A DNA stretch of 64,000 nucleotides from Isosphaeraceae bacterium EP7 (GTDB taxonomy: Bacteria; Planctomycetota; Planctomycetia; Isosphaerales; Isosphaeraceae), in NCBI GenBank assembly GCA_038400315.1, contig CP151667.1, positions 5,963,174 through 6,027,173 on the forward strand, in the 5' to 3' direction. Shown one piece after another: positions 17,115 to 25,571 of the stretch. The notes under the pieces were generated by a model. The model worked only from the letters and a program-made list of their open reading frames with translations. It ran no database searches and was not told where the DNA came from. The position numbers were made by a program, and so were the translations under genes. How positions within the stretch are numbered: the stretch's first letter is position 1; each line of letters begins with the position of its first letter.

Positions 17115-17143
17115 TTGAATCGTGCCGGGCGTTGCTCTAGGAT
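17115..17143 (+). promoter_or_regulatory. candidate promoter of the aldo/keto reductase gene
   Basis: TTGAAT (17115-17120), 17 bases, TAGGAT (17138-17143). It lies about 90 bases before the ATG at 17236. Confidence 0.45.
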
Positions 17144-17235
17144 CTGGGGCACGCCATCCGCGGACGGGTGCTCGACGACGGGCCGCAGCGGGCCCGGGGG
17201 TCCGGCCGGTCGGGTGGCCGGGCGCGAGGCTTCAG

Positions 17236-18207
17236 ATGCGGTATCGGACGCTGGGTCGGACGGGCTGGCCGGTCTCGGAAATTGGTTACGGGATGTGGGG
17301 GATGGGGGGCTGGACGGGCTCCGACGACGGGGAATCGCTGGCCTCGTTGCGGCTCGCCGTGGCCCGCGGCTGCACCTTCTTCGACACCGCATGGGGCTAC
17401 GGGGCCGGGCACAGCGAGTCGCTGCTCGGCGCGATCGTCCGCGAGTATCCCCACCGGGATCTGGTCGTCGCGACGAAGCTCCCGCCCAAGAATTTCATCT
17501 GGCCGTCGAGGCGTGAGTTCACCCTCGATGATTGCTTCCCGCCCGAACATATCCGCGAATATGCCGAGAAGAGCCTGGCCAATCTCGGCCTGCCGCACAT
17601 CGACCTGCTCCAGTTCCACGTCTGGGAAGACGCCTGGGCCAAGGACGACCGCTGGCAGCGCGCCATGGACGACCTGAAGCGGCAGGGGATCATCCGGGCC
17701 GTCGGCATCAGCGTGAACCGCTGGGAGCCGGAGAATGTGCTGGAGTCGATCAAGACCGGGCACGTCGACGCCGTGCAGGTGATCTACAACATCTTCGACC
17801 AGGCCCCCGAAGACGACCTCTTCCCGCTCTGTCGGGAAATGAACGTCGCCGTGCTGGCACGGGTGCCGTTCGACGAGGGAACTCTCACCGGGACCCTGAC
17901 CAGGGAGACGACCTGGCCCGAAGGGGATTGGCGGAACACCTATTTCGTCCCCGAGAATCTCAACGCAAGTGTCGACCACGCCGAGGCCCTCAGGCCGCTC
18001 ATCCCGCCGGGGATGACGATGCCCGAGCTGGCCCTGCGCTGGATCCTGGCCAACCCGGCGGTCTCGACGATCATCCCGGGGATGCGCAAGCCCAGGCATG
18101 TCGAGGCGAACACGGCGGTTAGCGACGGCCTCCCGCTCGACCCCGACCTGGTCGAGCGTCTCAAGGCGCATCGGTGGGATCGTTCACCGACGGCCTGGTC
18201 TCAATGA
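17236..18207 (+). CDS. aldo/keto reductase
   Basis: A 323-residue NAD(P)H-dependent oxidoreductase of the aldo/keto reductase fold. The catalytic tetrad is visible: Asp and Tyr in FFDTAWGYGAG, Lys in VVATKLPP, and His in LLQFHVWED. The start RYRTLGRTGWPVSEIGYGMWGMGG and the cofactor-binding ILANPAVSTIIPGMRKPRHVEAN near the C-terminus are typical of the AKR11/12-like bacterial group. The ATG at 17236 is the only start that gives the conserved RTLGRTG beginning. The substrate is unknown. Confidence 0.93.
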   Translation: MRYRTLGRTGWPVSEIGYGMWGMGGWTGSDDGESLASLRLAVARGCTFFDTAWGYGAGHSESLLGAIVREYPHRDLVVATKLPPKNFIWPSRREFTLDDCFPPEHIREYAEKSLANLGLPHIDLLQFHVWEDAWAKDDRWQRAMDDLKRQGIIRAVGISVNRWEPENVLESIKTGHVDAVQVIYNIFDQAPEDDLFPLCREMNVAVLARVPFDEGTLTGTLTRETTWPEGDWRNTYFVPENLNASVDHAEALRPLIPPGMTMPELALRWILANPAVSTIIPGMRKPRHVEANTAVSDGLPLDPDLVERLKAHRWDRSPTAWSQ

Positions 18208-18272
18208 ACGATCGATCGCTCGCGGCATGAGACGACCTGTGTCCCCCTCGACGACTGACGGAGCCCGCCCCC

Positions 18273-19838
18273 ATGCGCCTGCTGTTTCCAATCGGACTGG
18301 CCGCCCTGCTGGGGTTCTCGGCCGCGGCGCCCGCGACGGCCGACGAGCCGCCGGGCCTGGAGGCGGCCCTGGCGCACATCGGCGAGGACTCGCTGAAGGG
18401 GCACGTCTCATTCCTGGCGTCGGATCTCCTGGAAGGGCGAGATACCCCCTCGCGGGGGCTCGACCTGGCGGCCCTGTACATCGCCTCGCAATTTCGCGCG
18501 GCCGGGTTGCAACCGCTGGGCGACGACGGCTATTTCCAGACCGCGAAATGGGTCCTGTCGAAGTCGGACCCCGACGCATTCAGGCTGCAAATTGACCTGG
18601 CCGGCAAGGCGTTCACCATCCCCGTGGAGGGGGTCAGCCTGAACGCACCGTCGACTGGGCCGGGAATCCAGCTGGACGGAGTTGGCTTATTCAAGGTGGA
18701 TGCCACTGACGCAGAAACGCTGTCGAAGGTGACGGAGGAGCAGGTCGGGGGCAAGGTCGTCGTCACCAAGCTTGCCGATCCTCGATCGATCCCGCAGGCG
18801 AATCGAGGCGCCGCGTTCCGGGCGCAGCGGGCATTCATCGAGCGGTTGGGGGAGTTGAAGGCCGTCGCGGTGCTGAGCCTGGACTCAGCCTCGCCGATCG
18901 GCAGCGGAGTCGGCCCCGGCCGGCTGATCGACCCCGAGGCGACCAGGCAGGCGCCGATCCAGCTCGCCGTGAACCGGCCGACGATGATCGCCCTGCACGA
19001 GCCGGCTGCCGTCGCCGCGCTCGAGGCCCTTCCCGTCGGCCCGATCGACGCCAGGCTCTCGCTGAGCGTGGCCCCCTCGACGGATCGGCCGGCGATCGTG
19101 CGGAACGTCATCGGCATGCTCAAGGGGTCCGACCCCGAGTTGGCCAGCACGTATGTCATGGTGACGGCGCATTATGACCACCTCGGGACCGGGACAGCGG
19201 TCGACGGCGACCGGATCTTCAACGGGGCGAATGACGACGCCAGCGGCACGGCTTCGGTGGTGGAGATCGCCGGGGCCCTGGCCACGTTGAAGGAACGGCC
19301 GAAGCGGAGCATCGTCTTCATGACGTTCTTCGGCGAGGAGAAAGGGCTGCTCGGCTCGCGCTATTACGCCAAACATCCGGCAGTGCCGCTGGCCGGGACG
19401 GTGGCCGACATCAATCTGGAGCACGTCGGCCGGACCGACGACCTGGAAGGCCCGACCGAGGGCAAGGCATCGATGACCGGATTTGACTTCTCGGACCTGG
19501 GCACGATCTTCCAGGCGGCGGGCAAGGCCGAGCAGATCGAGGTCACCAAGCATCCGAAGAACAGCGACCTGTTCTTCTCCAGGAGCGACAACCAGGCCCT
19601 GGCCGACCTGGGCATCCCCGCGCACTCGCTCTGCACGGCCTTCCTCTTTCCCGACTACCACGCCCTGGGCGACCACTGGGAGAAGCTGAATTACCCCAAT
19701 ATGGTGAAGGTCGACCGCCTGGTGGCGCGTGCCCTGGTGAGCATCGCCGACAACCCCGAAGCTCCGCGGTGGAACGCCGAGAACCCCAAGGCAAAGGCCT
19801 ATCTGGACGCCTGGCAGACGCTTCACCCGTCGAAGTGA
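18273..19838 (+). CDS. secreted M28-family zinc aminopeptidase
   Basis: A 521-residue exported peptidase. Signal peptide at about 1-23 (ending ATA). The catalytic domain is split by a protease-associated-like insert at about 95-260. Zinc ligands and the catalytic Glu are recognisable: His in VTAHYDHLG, Asp in NGANDDASG, Glu-Glu in FFGEEKGLLGS, an acidic ligand in INLEHVGR (the family more often has Asp here), and His in FPDYHALGD. M28 enzymes release N-terminal amino acids from peptides outside the cytoplasm. It follows the aldo/keto reductase by 65 bases in the same direction and may share its transcript. Confidence 0.92.
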   Translation: MRLLFPIGLAALLGFSAAAPATADEPPGLEAALAHIGEDSLKGHVSFLASDLLEGRDTPSRGLDLAALYIASQFRAAGLQPLGDDGYFQTAKWVLSKSDPDAFRLQIDLAGKAFTIPVEGVSLNAPSTGPGIQLDGVGLFKVDATDAETLSKVTEEQVGGKVVVTKLADPRSIPQANRGAAFRAQRAFIERLGELKAVAVLSLDSASPIGSGVGPGRLIDPEATRQAPIQLAVNRPTMIALHEPAAVAALEALPVGPIDARLSLSVAPSTDRPAIVRNVIGMLKGSDPELASTYVMVTAHYDHLGTGTAVDGDRIFNGANDDASGTASVVEIAGALATLKERPKRSIVFMTFFGEEKGLLGSRYYAKHPAVPLAGTVADINLEHVGRTDDLEGPTEGKASMTGFDFSDLGTIFQAAGKAEQIEVTKHPKNSDLFFSRSDNQALADLGIPAHSLCTAFLFPDYHALGDHWEKLNYPNMVKVDRLVARALVSIADNPEAPRWNAENPKAKAYLDAWQTLHPSK

Positions 19839-19899
19839 GGCAAGAAGGCCAGCCCGCATCCCGGAAGGGCATCCGGATCTCTTGGTTCGAAATATGAAA

Positions 19900-19941
19900 G
19901 CCCGCGGGGTCGGTTGGCACTTGCCTTCCAACCCCGCGGGC
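19900..19941. terminator. hairpin between convergent M28 peptidase and TPM-domain genes
   Basis: GCCCGCGGGG (19900-19909) pairs with CCCCGCGGGC (19932-19941); inside this, TTGG pairs with CCAA after a four-base bulge. No long T run. Confidence 0.6.
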
Positions 19942-19988
19942 CACGTCATTTCCGGATGAGCAATCGGTGAATCGAGCGGGCGAGGCCG

Positions 19989-20975
19989 TTACCAGCTTCC
20001 GCCGCCGTCGCCACCACCGCCGCCCCAGTCGCCACCACCGCCGCCGCCGCCCCAATCGCCGCCGCCATCACCGCCTCCGCCGCCCCAATCGCCGCCTCCG
20101 TCTCCGGAGGTCGACCAGTCAGGGCCGGCTTCCGCGGGGCCTGAGTCGATCGGTGTGGATCCGCCGTAGTCGGCGCCCTGGCTGCGTCGGCCGCTCATCT
20201 GGTCGTAGATCCAGTTGCCGGCCATGGCCCCGCCGATGCTGCCCATGATGTTGCCGAACATCCCGCCGCCACCGCCGCCGCCATAACCGCCGCCATAGCC
20301 AGGACCCTGAGCCGGGCCGCCCATTCCTCCGGGGCCGGGCCTCATGTAGCCGCCCGCGGATTGACCGCCGCCGAAGAGCGACTTGATCAAGCGGAAGGCC
20401 AGGAAGCCGCCGACGAGGAGCAGGACGATCGGCAGCCATGACGGAAGGCCGCCACCTTGCCTCGGCACCGGCGCATTGCGATTTCCGCGGCCGGCCGGGA
20501 CGGGGGCCGTGGTTCGTGCCGTCGCCTTGGCCTCGGACAGCTCGCGTGCGGCGACCTTCGACCCATCGATCAGGCCGGCATCAAAGTCGCGGGCCTTGAA
20601 CTGGGCGACGATCGCATCTCGGGTGGCCAGACGGTGCGGTCGGGTGACCGCCTTGCTGTACTCGCTGGAGGCGCCCACCTCGACCTTGGCCTCCTTTTTG
20701 GCGATGAGGATGTAAAAACCCCTGATCCCCTCGGAGCGGGCCCGCTCGGGGAGGACCGTCTCGATGTTCCGGCCGTTGATCGTTTCCACCGTCTCGACGG
20801 TGATCGGGATATTGTTGTCGCGCTCGGCTTTCTCGAGGATCTTGTTGGCTTCGCGCAGGGCGTCGGCCCCGAACATATTGGCGCCGTCGCGGATCGTCGC
20901 GGCGGATGCCGGGATCGTCGCGGCGAGCGCCAGGGCCAGCGCGGGGTATGCCAGCCGTCGGCTCAACGCGTTCAT
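19989..20975 (-). CDS. TPM-domain (YgcG/TPM_phosphatase-like) secreted protein with Gly-rich tail
   Basis: A 328-residue protein. Signal peptide at about 1-25 (ending ASA). A TPM domain spans about 30-160, with ITVETVETINGRN and GIRGFYILIAKKEAKVEV as its core strands. One transmembrane helix follows (LPSWLPIVLLLVGGFLAF, about 185-205). The C-terminal third is a low-complexity tail built from GGGGGDWGG-like units and ending GGGSW. This is the usual YgcG layout: an exported domain tied to the membrane with a glycine-rich end. TPM domains occur in proteins linked to photosystem repair and in putative phosphatases; activity here is unproved. AAGGATCC upstream of the ATG is the probable ribosome site. 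Confidence 0.85.
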   Translation of the reverse strand: MNALSRRLAYPALALALAATIPASAATIRDGANMFGADALREANKILEKAERDNNIPITVETVETINGRNIETVLPERARSEGIRGFYILIAKKEAKVEVGASSEYSKAVTRPHRLATRDAIVAQFKARDFDAGLIDGSKVAARELSEAKATARTTAPVPAGRGNRNAPVPRQGGGLPSWLPIVLLLVGGFLAFRLIKSLFGGGQSAGGYMRPGPGGMGGPAQGPGYGGGYGGGGGGGMFGNIMGSIGGAMAGNWIYDQMSGRRSQGADYGGSTPIDSGPAEAGPDWSTSGDGGGDWGGGGGDGGGDWGGGGGGGDWGGGGGDGGGSW

Positions 20976-21115
20976 GGTGTTGGATCCTTCGCGGTTGGAA
21001 ACTCAAAGGGGACGCGGGCTGCTCCACGCGCCGGAGAGTGATTCGTGCGGCGGCCCCCGAGATTGGCCCCGGGCGAAAGTGCGGCACTATTCATGCCAAA
21101 CCTTCCGGCCGGCGA

Positions 21116-21415
21116 TCAGGATTCGGCGACGTCGCGCACCAGGGTGACGGCGACAACTTCATCGTGGCGTAGGAGGACCCGGGCACGGTTGCGGCGGACG
21201 CCCAGGCGGGCGGAGTCGTAGACGTAGACCTCGCGGGTGGCGGCACTATCGCGGAAGTCGTGCAGGTCGGCGTCGCTCAGCTCCAGGTAGGCCTCGTCAT
21301 AGCCGATGAGCTTGCCGAGGCAGACATAGGTCGATCGCAGGTCGATGACGACAACCTGCCCGATCAGGTCGTGCAGCCGCCGGTTGGGGTCGCGTTCGTC
21401 GCCGGGCATGGGCAT
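21116..21415 (-). CDS. conserved 99-aa protein, Sm/SH3-like beta-barrel predicted
   Basis: A 99-residue cytoplasmic protein with alternating hydrophobic strands: GQVVVIDLRSTYVCLGKLIGYD, then YLELSDADLHDF, then VYVYDSARLGVRRNRARVLLRHDEVVAVTLV. The pattern (a strand-turn-strand around 'GKL', an acidic turn, a conserved R-x-N-R segment) looks like a small Sm-like or SH3-like barrel. Composition is balanced and unlike shadow frames, which supports it as a real gene. It diverges from the 524-residue gene to its right. I do not recognise a function; RNA binding would be a guess from the fold. Confidence 0.7.
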   Translation of the reverse strand: MPMPGDERDPNRRLHDLIGQVVVIDLRSTYVCLGKLIGYDEAYLELSDADLHDFRDSAATREVYVYDSARLGVRRNRARVLLRHDEVVAVTLVRDVAES

Positions 21416-21485
21416 GGGCCCCGCTGGTCGGAGGGTGCTGCCGGGCGCCCCACGGGGGCGTCGGGCGCGGTTGTTGTTCTTCGTC

Positions 21486-21514
21486 TTGACGGATTTTAGG
21501 GCCAGGACTATGGT
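21486..21514 (+). promoter_or_regulatory. candidate promoter giving a near-leaderless mRNA
   Basis: TTGACG (21486-21491), 17 bases, TATGGT (21509-21514). The predicted transcription start (near 21521) falls two or three bases before the ATG at 21524, and no Shine-Dalgarno sequence is present. Confidence 0.4.
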
Positions 21515-21523
21515 CCCGCCACC

Positions 21524-23098
21524 ATGTCAACCAAATACGCCACCGCCATCGTCGGCCTGGCCGCGCCAGGGGTCCTCGGGTTCTGTGCGACCGTCGTCGC
21601 CTGGGGCCAGGAACCCTCCGGAGCGCCCGCCGCGTCTCCGGCGGCACCCGCCGCCGCCCCGTCGTCCGCGGCCGCCCCGACTGAGGCGGTCGTCTTGCTG
21701 ACCAATGGCCTGGTCCATCGGGGAGTTCTCTCCGAGGATGACTCAGGTTACTCGCTCCGCGTCCGCGGCGGAACGCTCGCGTTCAGGCGTCGCGACGTCG
21801 AGCGCCACTTCCCCTCGATGCAGAAGCTTTATGAGTACAAGTCGAGCCTGGTCCCGCATGAGGACCCCGACGAGGTGATGAAGCTGGCGCAGTGGTGCCT
21901 CCATCAGGGGCTCGACGCCGAGGCGGGCGAGAATCTCGAGGCCGTGCTCGCCGTGGCCCCCGACCATTCCAAGGCCCTGGCCATGCTGACCAACCTGCGG
22001 TCCCAGGCCGCCGTCCGCAGTCGCAAGCAGGGCCAGGGCGCGGCGCCCGCTCCGCTCGACATGGACCTCAAGCGTACCGAGGCGCTGGTCCCCGGCGACG
22101 CGCCCGAGCCGATCAACCAGCAACAGATCCGCCGAGGTCTCCAGCGGATGGGCGTCACCGACGTCCCGGTCGTCCTCGACCTGCCGCCCGTGCAGGCCGT
22201 GCGCCAGGCCAGCGACTTCAACCAGTACGTGCACAAAGAGATGCAGCGACTCTGCGTCGGCTGCCACAACGAGAAGTACGCCGGGTCATTCCAGATGATC
22301 CAGGTGAAGCTGGGCCGAGACTATCGGAACCCGGAAATCAGCCGCCAGAACCTGGACGCGGCGATCTCGCTGGTGAATCCGGACAACCTGTCCCAGAGCC
22401 CCCTGCTGTCCAACACCCTGCTGCCGCACGGTCCCAACAAGAAGCCGATTTTGCGCGGGCCGAATGACCCGACCTACCGGCTGCTTTCCAGCTGGGTCAT
22501 GAACATGCAGCCCCACCGCACGGCCGACCCCCGCCTGGCAAGGGCCGGCGGCGGCTTCGCCGGCCGGGGCGAGGGAGTGACCCCGGCAACGGGCTCCGCC
22601 GGCGGCTTCGGGGCCTCTCGGTTCGACGACACCCCCGGCCTGCCCGATCCGGCCGCGCCGCCCCGTTCCGCCGTCGTCGACCCGTACGACGGCAAGGTGC
22701 CCGGCGTCCCGCTCCCGCCGCCCAAGGCGAGACTCGTGCCGAAGGACGTCAACTCGATGGTGCCCAACAGCTATAACGGCGCGAACCCGTACGCTCAGGG
22801 CCTGGACTTCCCCGGCAATCCCCTGATGGGCGGGGCTCCCGGCACGCCGAACACGCTGCCGGCCTTGCCCGACGCGCCCGCCCCCACACGTCCCAAGGCC
22901 AGGACCAATCCCGCTGCGGCCGAGCCCGCAGACATGCCCGACGCAGTGGCCGACGGCGTCCCGCTGCCGCTCGAAGGGATCTCCGACGCCCTGCCCATCA
23001 CCCCGCCATCCACCAAGCCGAGCATCGGCAAGAAGCCGGCCAAGAAGATCGACCCGGCCCTGTTGGATCGGATCCTCAAGAACCGGATGGCCAAGTAG
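21524..23098 (+). CDS. exported protein with a c-type heme motif and Pro-rich C-terminus
   Basis: A 524-residue protein. The first 28 residues form a signal peptide (ending AWG). An Ala/Pro-rich linker follows, then a beta-rich segment (AVVLLTNGLVHRGVLSEDDSGYSLRV) and a helical stretch that resembles a TPR unit (EVMKLAQWCLHQGLDAEAGENLEAVLAVAPDHSKALAML). A single CVGCH heme motif lies near residue 247 in a cytochrome-c-like context (KEMQRLCVGCHNEKYAG), with possible heme ligand Met residues downstream. The last 170 residues are rich in Pro, Ala and Gly and probably disordered. It looks like a planctomycete 'PSCyt'-type protein without the DUF1549 part. Function unknown; a redox or scaffold role at the outer face of the inner membrane is plausible. 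Confidence 0.75.
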   Translation: MSTKYATAIVGLAAPGVLGFCATVVAWGQEPSGAPAASPAAPAAAPSSAAAPTEAVVLLTNGLVHRGVLSEDDSGYSLRVRGGTLAFRRRDVERHFPSMQKLYEYKSSLVPHEDPDEVMKLAQWCLHQGLDAEAGENLEAVLAVAPDHSKALAMLTNLRSQAAVRSRKQGQGAAPAPLDMDLKRTEALVPGDAPEPINQQQIRRGLQRMGVTDVPVVLDLPPVQAVRQASDFNQYVHKEMQRLCVGCHNEKYAGSFQMIQVKLGRDYRNPEISRQNLDAAISLVNPDNLSQSPLLSNTLLPHGPNKKPILRGPNDPTYRLLSSWVMNMQPHRTADPRLARAGGGFAGRGEGVTPATGSAGGFGASRFDDTPGLPDPAAPPRSAVVDPYDGKVPGVPLPPPKARLVPKDVNSMVPNSYNGANPYAQGLDFPGNPLMGGAPGTPNTLPALPDAPAPTRPKARTNPAAAEPADMPDAVADGVPLPLEGISDALPITPPSTKPSIGKKPAKKIDPALLDRILKNRMAK

Positions 23099-23126
23099 CG
23101 GACCGTCTCGCGATGGCAGAGCCAAC

Positions 23127-23169
23127 GAACGGCGGGGACGACCCTTTAAAAGGGTCGTCCCCGCCGTTC
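23127..23169 (+). terminator. 43-nt perfect palindrome downstream of the heme-motif gene
   Basis: Two 21-bp arms (23127-23147 and 23149-23169) flank a single central A. As RNA it would form a very stable hairpin about 30 bases after the stop codon. No T run follows, so termination is inferred from position and strength. Confidence 0.65.
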
Positions 23170-23336
23170 CGTTTGCGCCCGGGTGCTGCCTGTGACACGA
23201 ACAGGCAGATCGTGTCCGGGTGCTCGCTTGAGGTGTCCGTTCGGTTCGTCATTAATATCTGGGAGTGCCGACAGCCCGCCGGCCCGCGACCGACGACCTC
23301 GGATGTCGCGTCGAGGGCCCAGACGAGGAACTGCCC

Positions 23337-24086
23337 GTGACCGCCCCGGTTTTGCTGAAGCTGTTCGAGAGCCTGTATCTGCTCGCGTTGACGAGTTGGG
23401 TCGGGAGCATCTTGTTCCTCTCGTTCGGGGTCGCCCCGATCATCTTCAAGGTGCTCGACGCGCAGTCGGCCTCCAAATTTGTTCGGGCACTGTTCCCTCG
23501 ATATTACGCCTGGGGGGCGATCTCGGCGGCCATCGCGGTGCCGGCGTACATCGCCGTGCCGCTGAGCTTCCCTGAGATGAGGGGCCCCTTGGTCGCGGTG
23601 CAGGCGCTGCTGCTCGTCTTCGGCGCGCTCCTCATGTTGTATTGCGGCAACGCCCTGACTCCGGAAATCAACGAGGCCCGCGACGCCGGGCCCGCCCGGG
23701 ACGCTCGGTTCAAGGCCCTGCACCGGCGATCGGTCCGGCTCAACGGCCTGGCGATGGTCATCGGGGTCGGGTTGCTCGTCGCCTTCGCCGTCAGGTCTGC
23801 CCCGACGACGACGGGGCTGGTCGAGCTGCCTCCGAGCGAACGCACCGAGTATGACGCCGACACACTCCAGTTTATGAACGACGTGGTCGCCGAGATCGGC
23901 CAGGGCGAGATGGGCCCGTCCGCCTCCAAGACCGCCGCATTCGCACGATCTCCGCTGAAGGCCGAGGCCAAGCAAGAACTCTGGGAGATGCTGGCGGCGC
24001 AGCGGCGGCGCAACGCAGTCGAGATTGGCGAGATGCTCGGCGAGACCAAGGCTCCGGTCTTGCCGGGTCCGGCCGCCCCTAGGTGA
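23337..24086 (+). CDS. DUF4149-like membrane protein
   Basis: A 249-residue protein with four predicted transmembrane helices (about 8-30, 55-78, 85-105, 138-158) and a hydrophilic C-terminal 90 residues. The opening FESLYLLALTSWVGSILFLSF and the later RYYAWGAISA match the DUF4149/TMEM205-like family. I chose a GTG start because GAGGAA lies six bases upstream; the frame further upstream is not hydrophobic. Function is unknown for this family in bacteria. Confidence 0.78.
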   Translation: MTAPVLLKLFESLYLLALTSWVGSILFLSFGVAPIIFKVLDAQSASKFVRALFPRYYAWGAISAAIAVPAYIAVPLSFPEMRGPLVAVQALLLVFGALLMLYCGNALTPEINEARDAGPARDARFKALHRRSVRLNGLAMVIGVGLLVAFAVRSAPTTTGLVELPPSERTEYDADTLQFMNDVVAEIGQGEMGPSASKTAAFARSPLKAEAKQELWEMLAAQRRRNAVEIGEMLGETKAPVLPGPAAPR

Positions 24087-24115
24087 CCCCTGGCCGGGAT
24101 CGGCGGTCGGCGCGT

Positions 24116-24121
24116 ACACTG
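24116..24121 (+). promoter_or_regulatory. possible -10 box of the DHH phosphoesterase gene
   Basis: TACACT, 76 bases before the ATG, with a weak TGGCCG 18 bases upstream as -35. Confidence 0.25.
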
Positions 24122-24196
24122 GCTTCTCCCGGTCGACTCCGTGGCGCGGCTCCCGACGGGACCGAGCCCCCGTCGGTGGCATGAGGTAGATGAGCG

Positions 24197-25276
24197 ATGG
24201 ACGTCGAGGTCGGCCCCAGTGCAGACGTCACCGTCGAGCGGCGTCATCGCTCCGAGCGGTTCCTGTCGACGATCTCGCGGTTCGGCCGCATCGTGCTGGC
24301 ATCGCACGTCAACCCCGACCCCGATGCCCTTGCCAGCATGCTTGGTATCCGCGCCTTGGTCGAGCAGCGGCAACCCGGCAAGGAGATCATCCTGACCGTC
24401 GAGGGGATGATCGCGCGGGCCGAAAACCAGGCGATGGTCGACCTGATCCCGATCGAGATGGTCCCGGTCGAGTCCGTGGAGATCGACCAGGAGACGGCCC
24501 TGGTCATGGTCGACACCCAGCCCAGAACCGGCCGGCGCGCCAGCGAGGCCTCCACGCCAACGGCCGTCCTCGACCACCACGACACCGGCGGAGTCCTCGA
24601 AGGGGTCGAATTCGTCGACTTGCGCCCCCATCTGGGCGCGACCAGCACGATGGTCACCGGCTACCTGCTGGAGCAGGGTGTGAGCGTCGGGCCCAGGCTG
24701 GCCACAGCGCTGCTCTACGGCATCGATAGCGAGATCGAAGGCTTTCCCCGCGAGGCCGGGCCGCTCGACGATGGGGCGCTCGTCTGGCTCTTCCCGCGTG
24801 CGGACAAGGACCTCCTCGCCCAGATCCGCCATCCCAAGCTGCCGCAGAGCCACTTCGCGACCTTCCAGCACGGCCTTTCCAACGCCTTCCTGTACCGCGA
24901 CGTGATCGTGAGCTGGCTTGGCCCGGTCACCCAGCCCGACATCGTGGCCGAGATGGCCGATTTCTTCATCCGCTTCGACCAGGTGAACTGGGCCCTGACC
25001 GTGGGCCGGTTCGGCGACATCTTGAAGCTGTCGCTCCGTGTCGACCACCTGGGCGCCCATTCCGGGGACGTCTTGCGCGAGGTCGTCGCGGGCATCGGCA
25101 CCGCGGGCGGCCATGACAAGCGTGCCGGTGGCGCCGTGCCGCTACCCAAGGCCGACTCGGCGACCGTGGACGTCTACCTGACGCTGATCCGTCGCCGGCT
25201 CCTGGAACGCCTGAAGGTCGAGGAGCGCCAGGGTCGCCACCTCGTCGAAGCCTGCCCCACCATCGCGGCCCCTTGA
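24197..25276 (+). CDS. DHH-family phosphoesterase (NrnA/oligoribonuclease-like)
   Basis: A 359-residue cytoplasmic phosphoesterase. DHH motifs are ASHVNPDPDALAS near 34-46 (metal-binding His and Asp residues), MVDTQPR near 100, and VLDHHDTG near 115-122. The C-terminal DHHA1 region carries the Gly/His-rich AGGHDKRAGGAV motif that binds the substrate. The layout fits NrnA-type enzymes that degrade short oligonucleotides and 3'-phosphoadenosine 5'-phosphate. The substrate cannot be fixed from sequence. It is the first of several genes transcribed rightward. Confidence 0.88.
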   Translation: MDVEVGPSADVTVERRHRSERFLSTISRFGRIVLASHVNPDPDALASMLGIRALVEQRQPGKEIILTVEGMIARAENQAMVDLIPIEMVPVESVEIDQETALVMVDTQPRTGRRASEASTPTAVLDHHDTGGVLEGVEFVDLRPHLGATSTMVTGYLLEQGVSVGPRLATALLYGIDSEIEGFPREAGPLDDGALVWLFPRADKDLLAQIRHPKLPQSHFATFQHGLSNAFLYRDVIVSWLGPVTQPDIVAEMADFFIRFDQVNWALTVGRFGDILKLSLRVDHLGAHSGDVLREVVAGIGTAGGHDKRAGGAVPLPKADSATVDVYLTLIRRRLLERLKVEERQGRHLVEACPTIAAP

Positions 25277-25439
25277 CTTCGATCGACCCGTGACGCCCAG
25301 GCAAGATCCATGCGTGGCAAGGGCAACGAGGCCTTTGACCCACGCGAACCTCTTGCCTTGCAAGATCTTCCGGCGTGACGCGGTTCAGAGCCCAGGGACG
25401 GCAAGTGTCGGATCGAGGCCACGTCGAGCTGGACTCGAC

Positions 25440-25467
25440 TTGCCGGGCGCTGGTGTTCGGGTATACC
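25440..25467 (+). promoter_or_regulatory. candidate promoter of lipB-lipA
   Basis: TTGCCG (25440-25445), 16 bases, TATACC (25462-25467). It lies about 105 bases before the lipB start. Confidence 0.4.
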
Positions 25468-25571
25468 CTGAATTGTCGCCGCTGCCACTGGCCGCAGCGG
25501 CATGATTTGAGGGGGAAATGGCCAATGCCCGAGGCCTCGGGCCGACTCCGAAATCGAGGGTCTGATCCGCG

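Noticed and set aside
19989-20330. Short repeats resembling a CRISPR or minisatellite
   Set aside because: They are the codons of the Gly-rich protein tail, without unique spacers of constant length.
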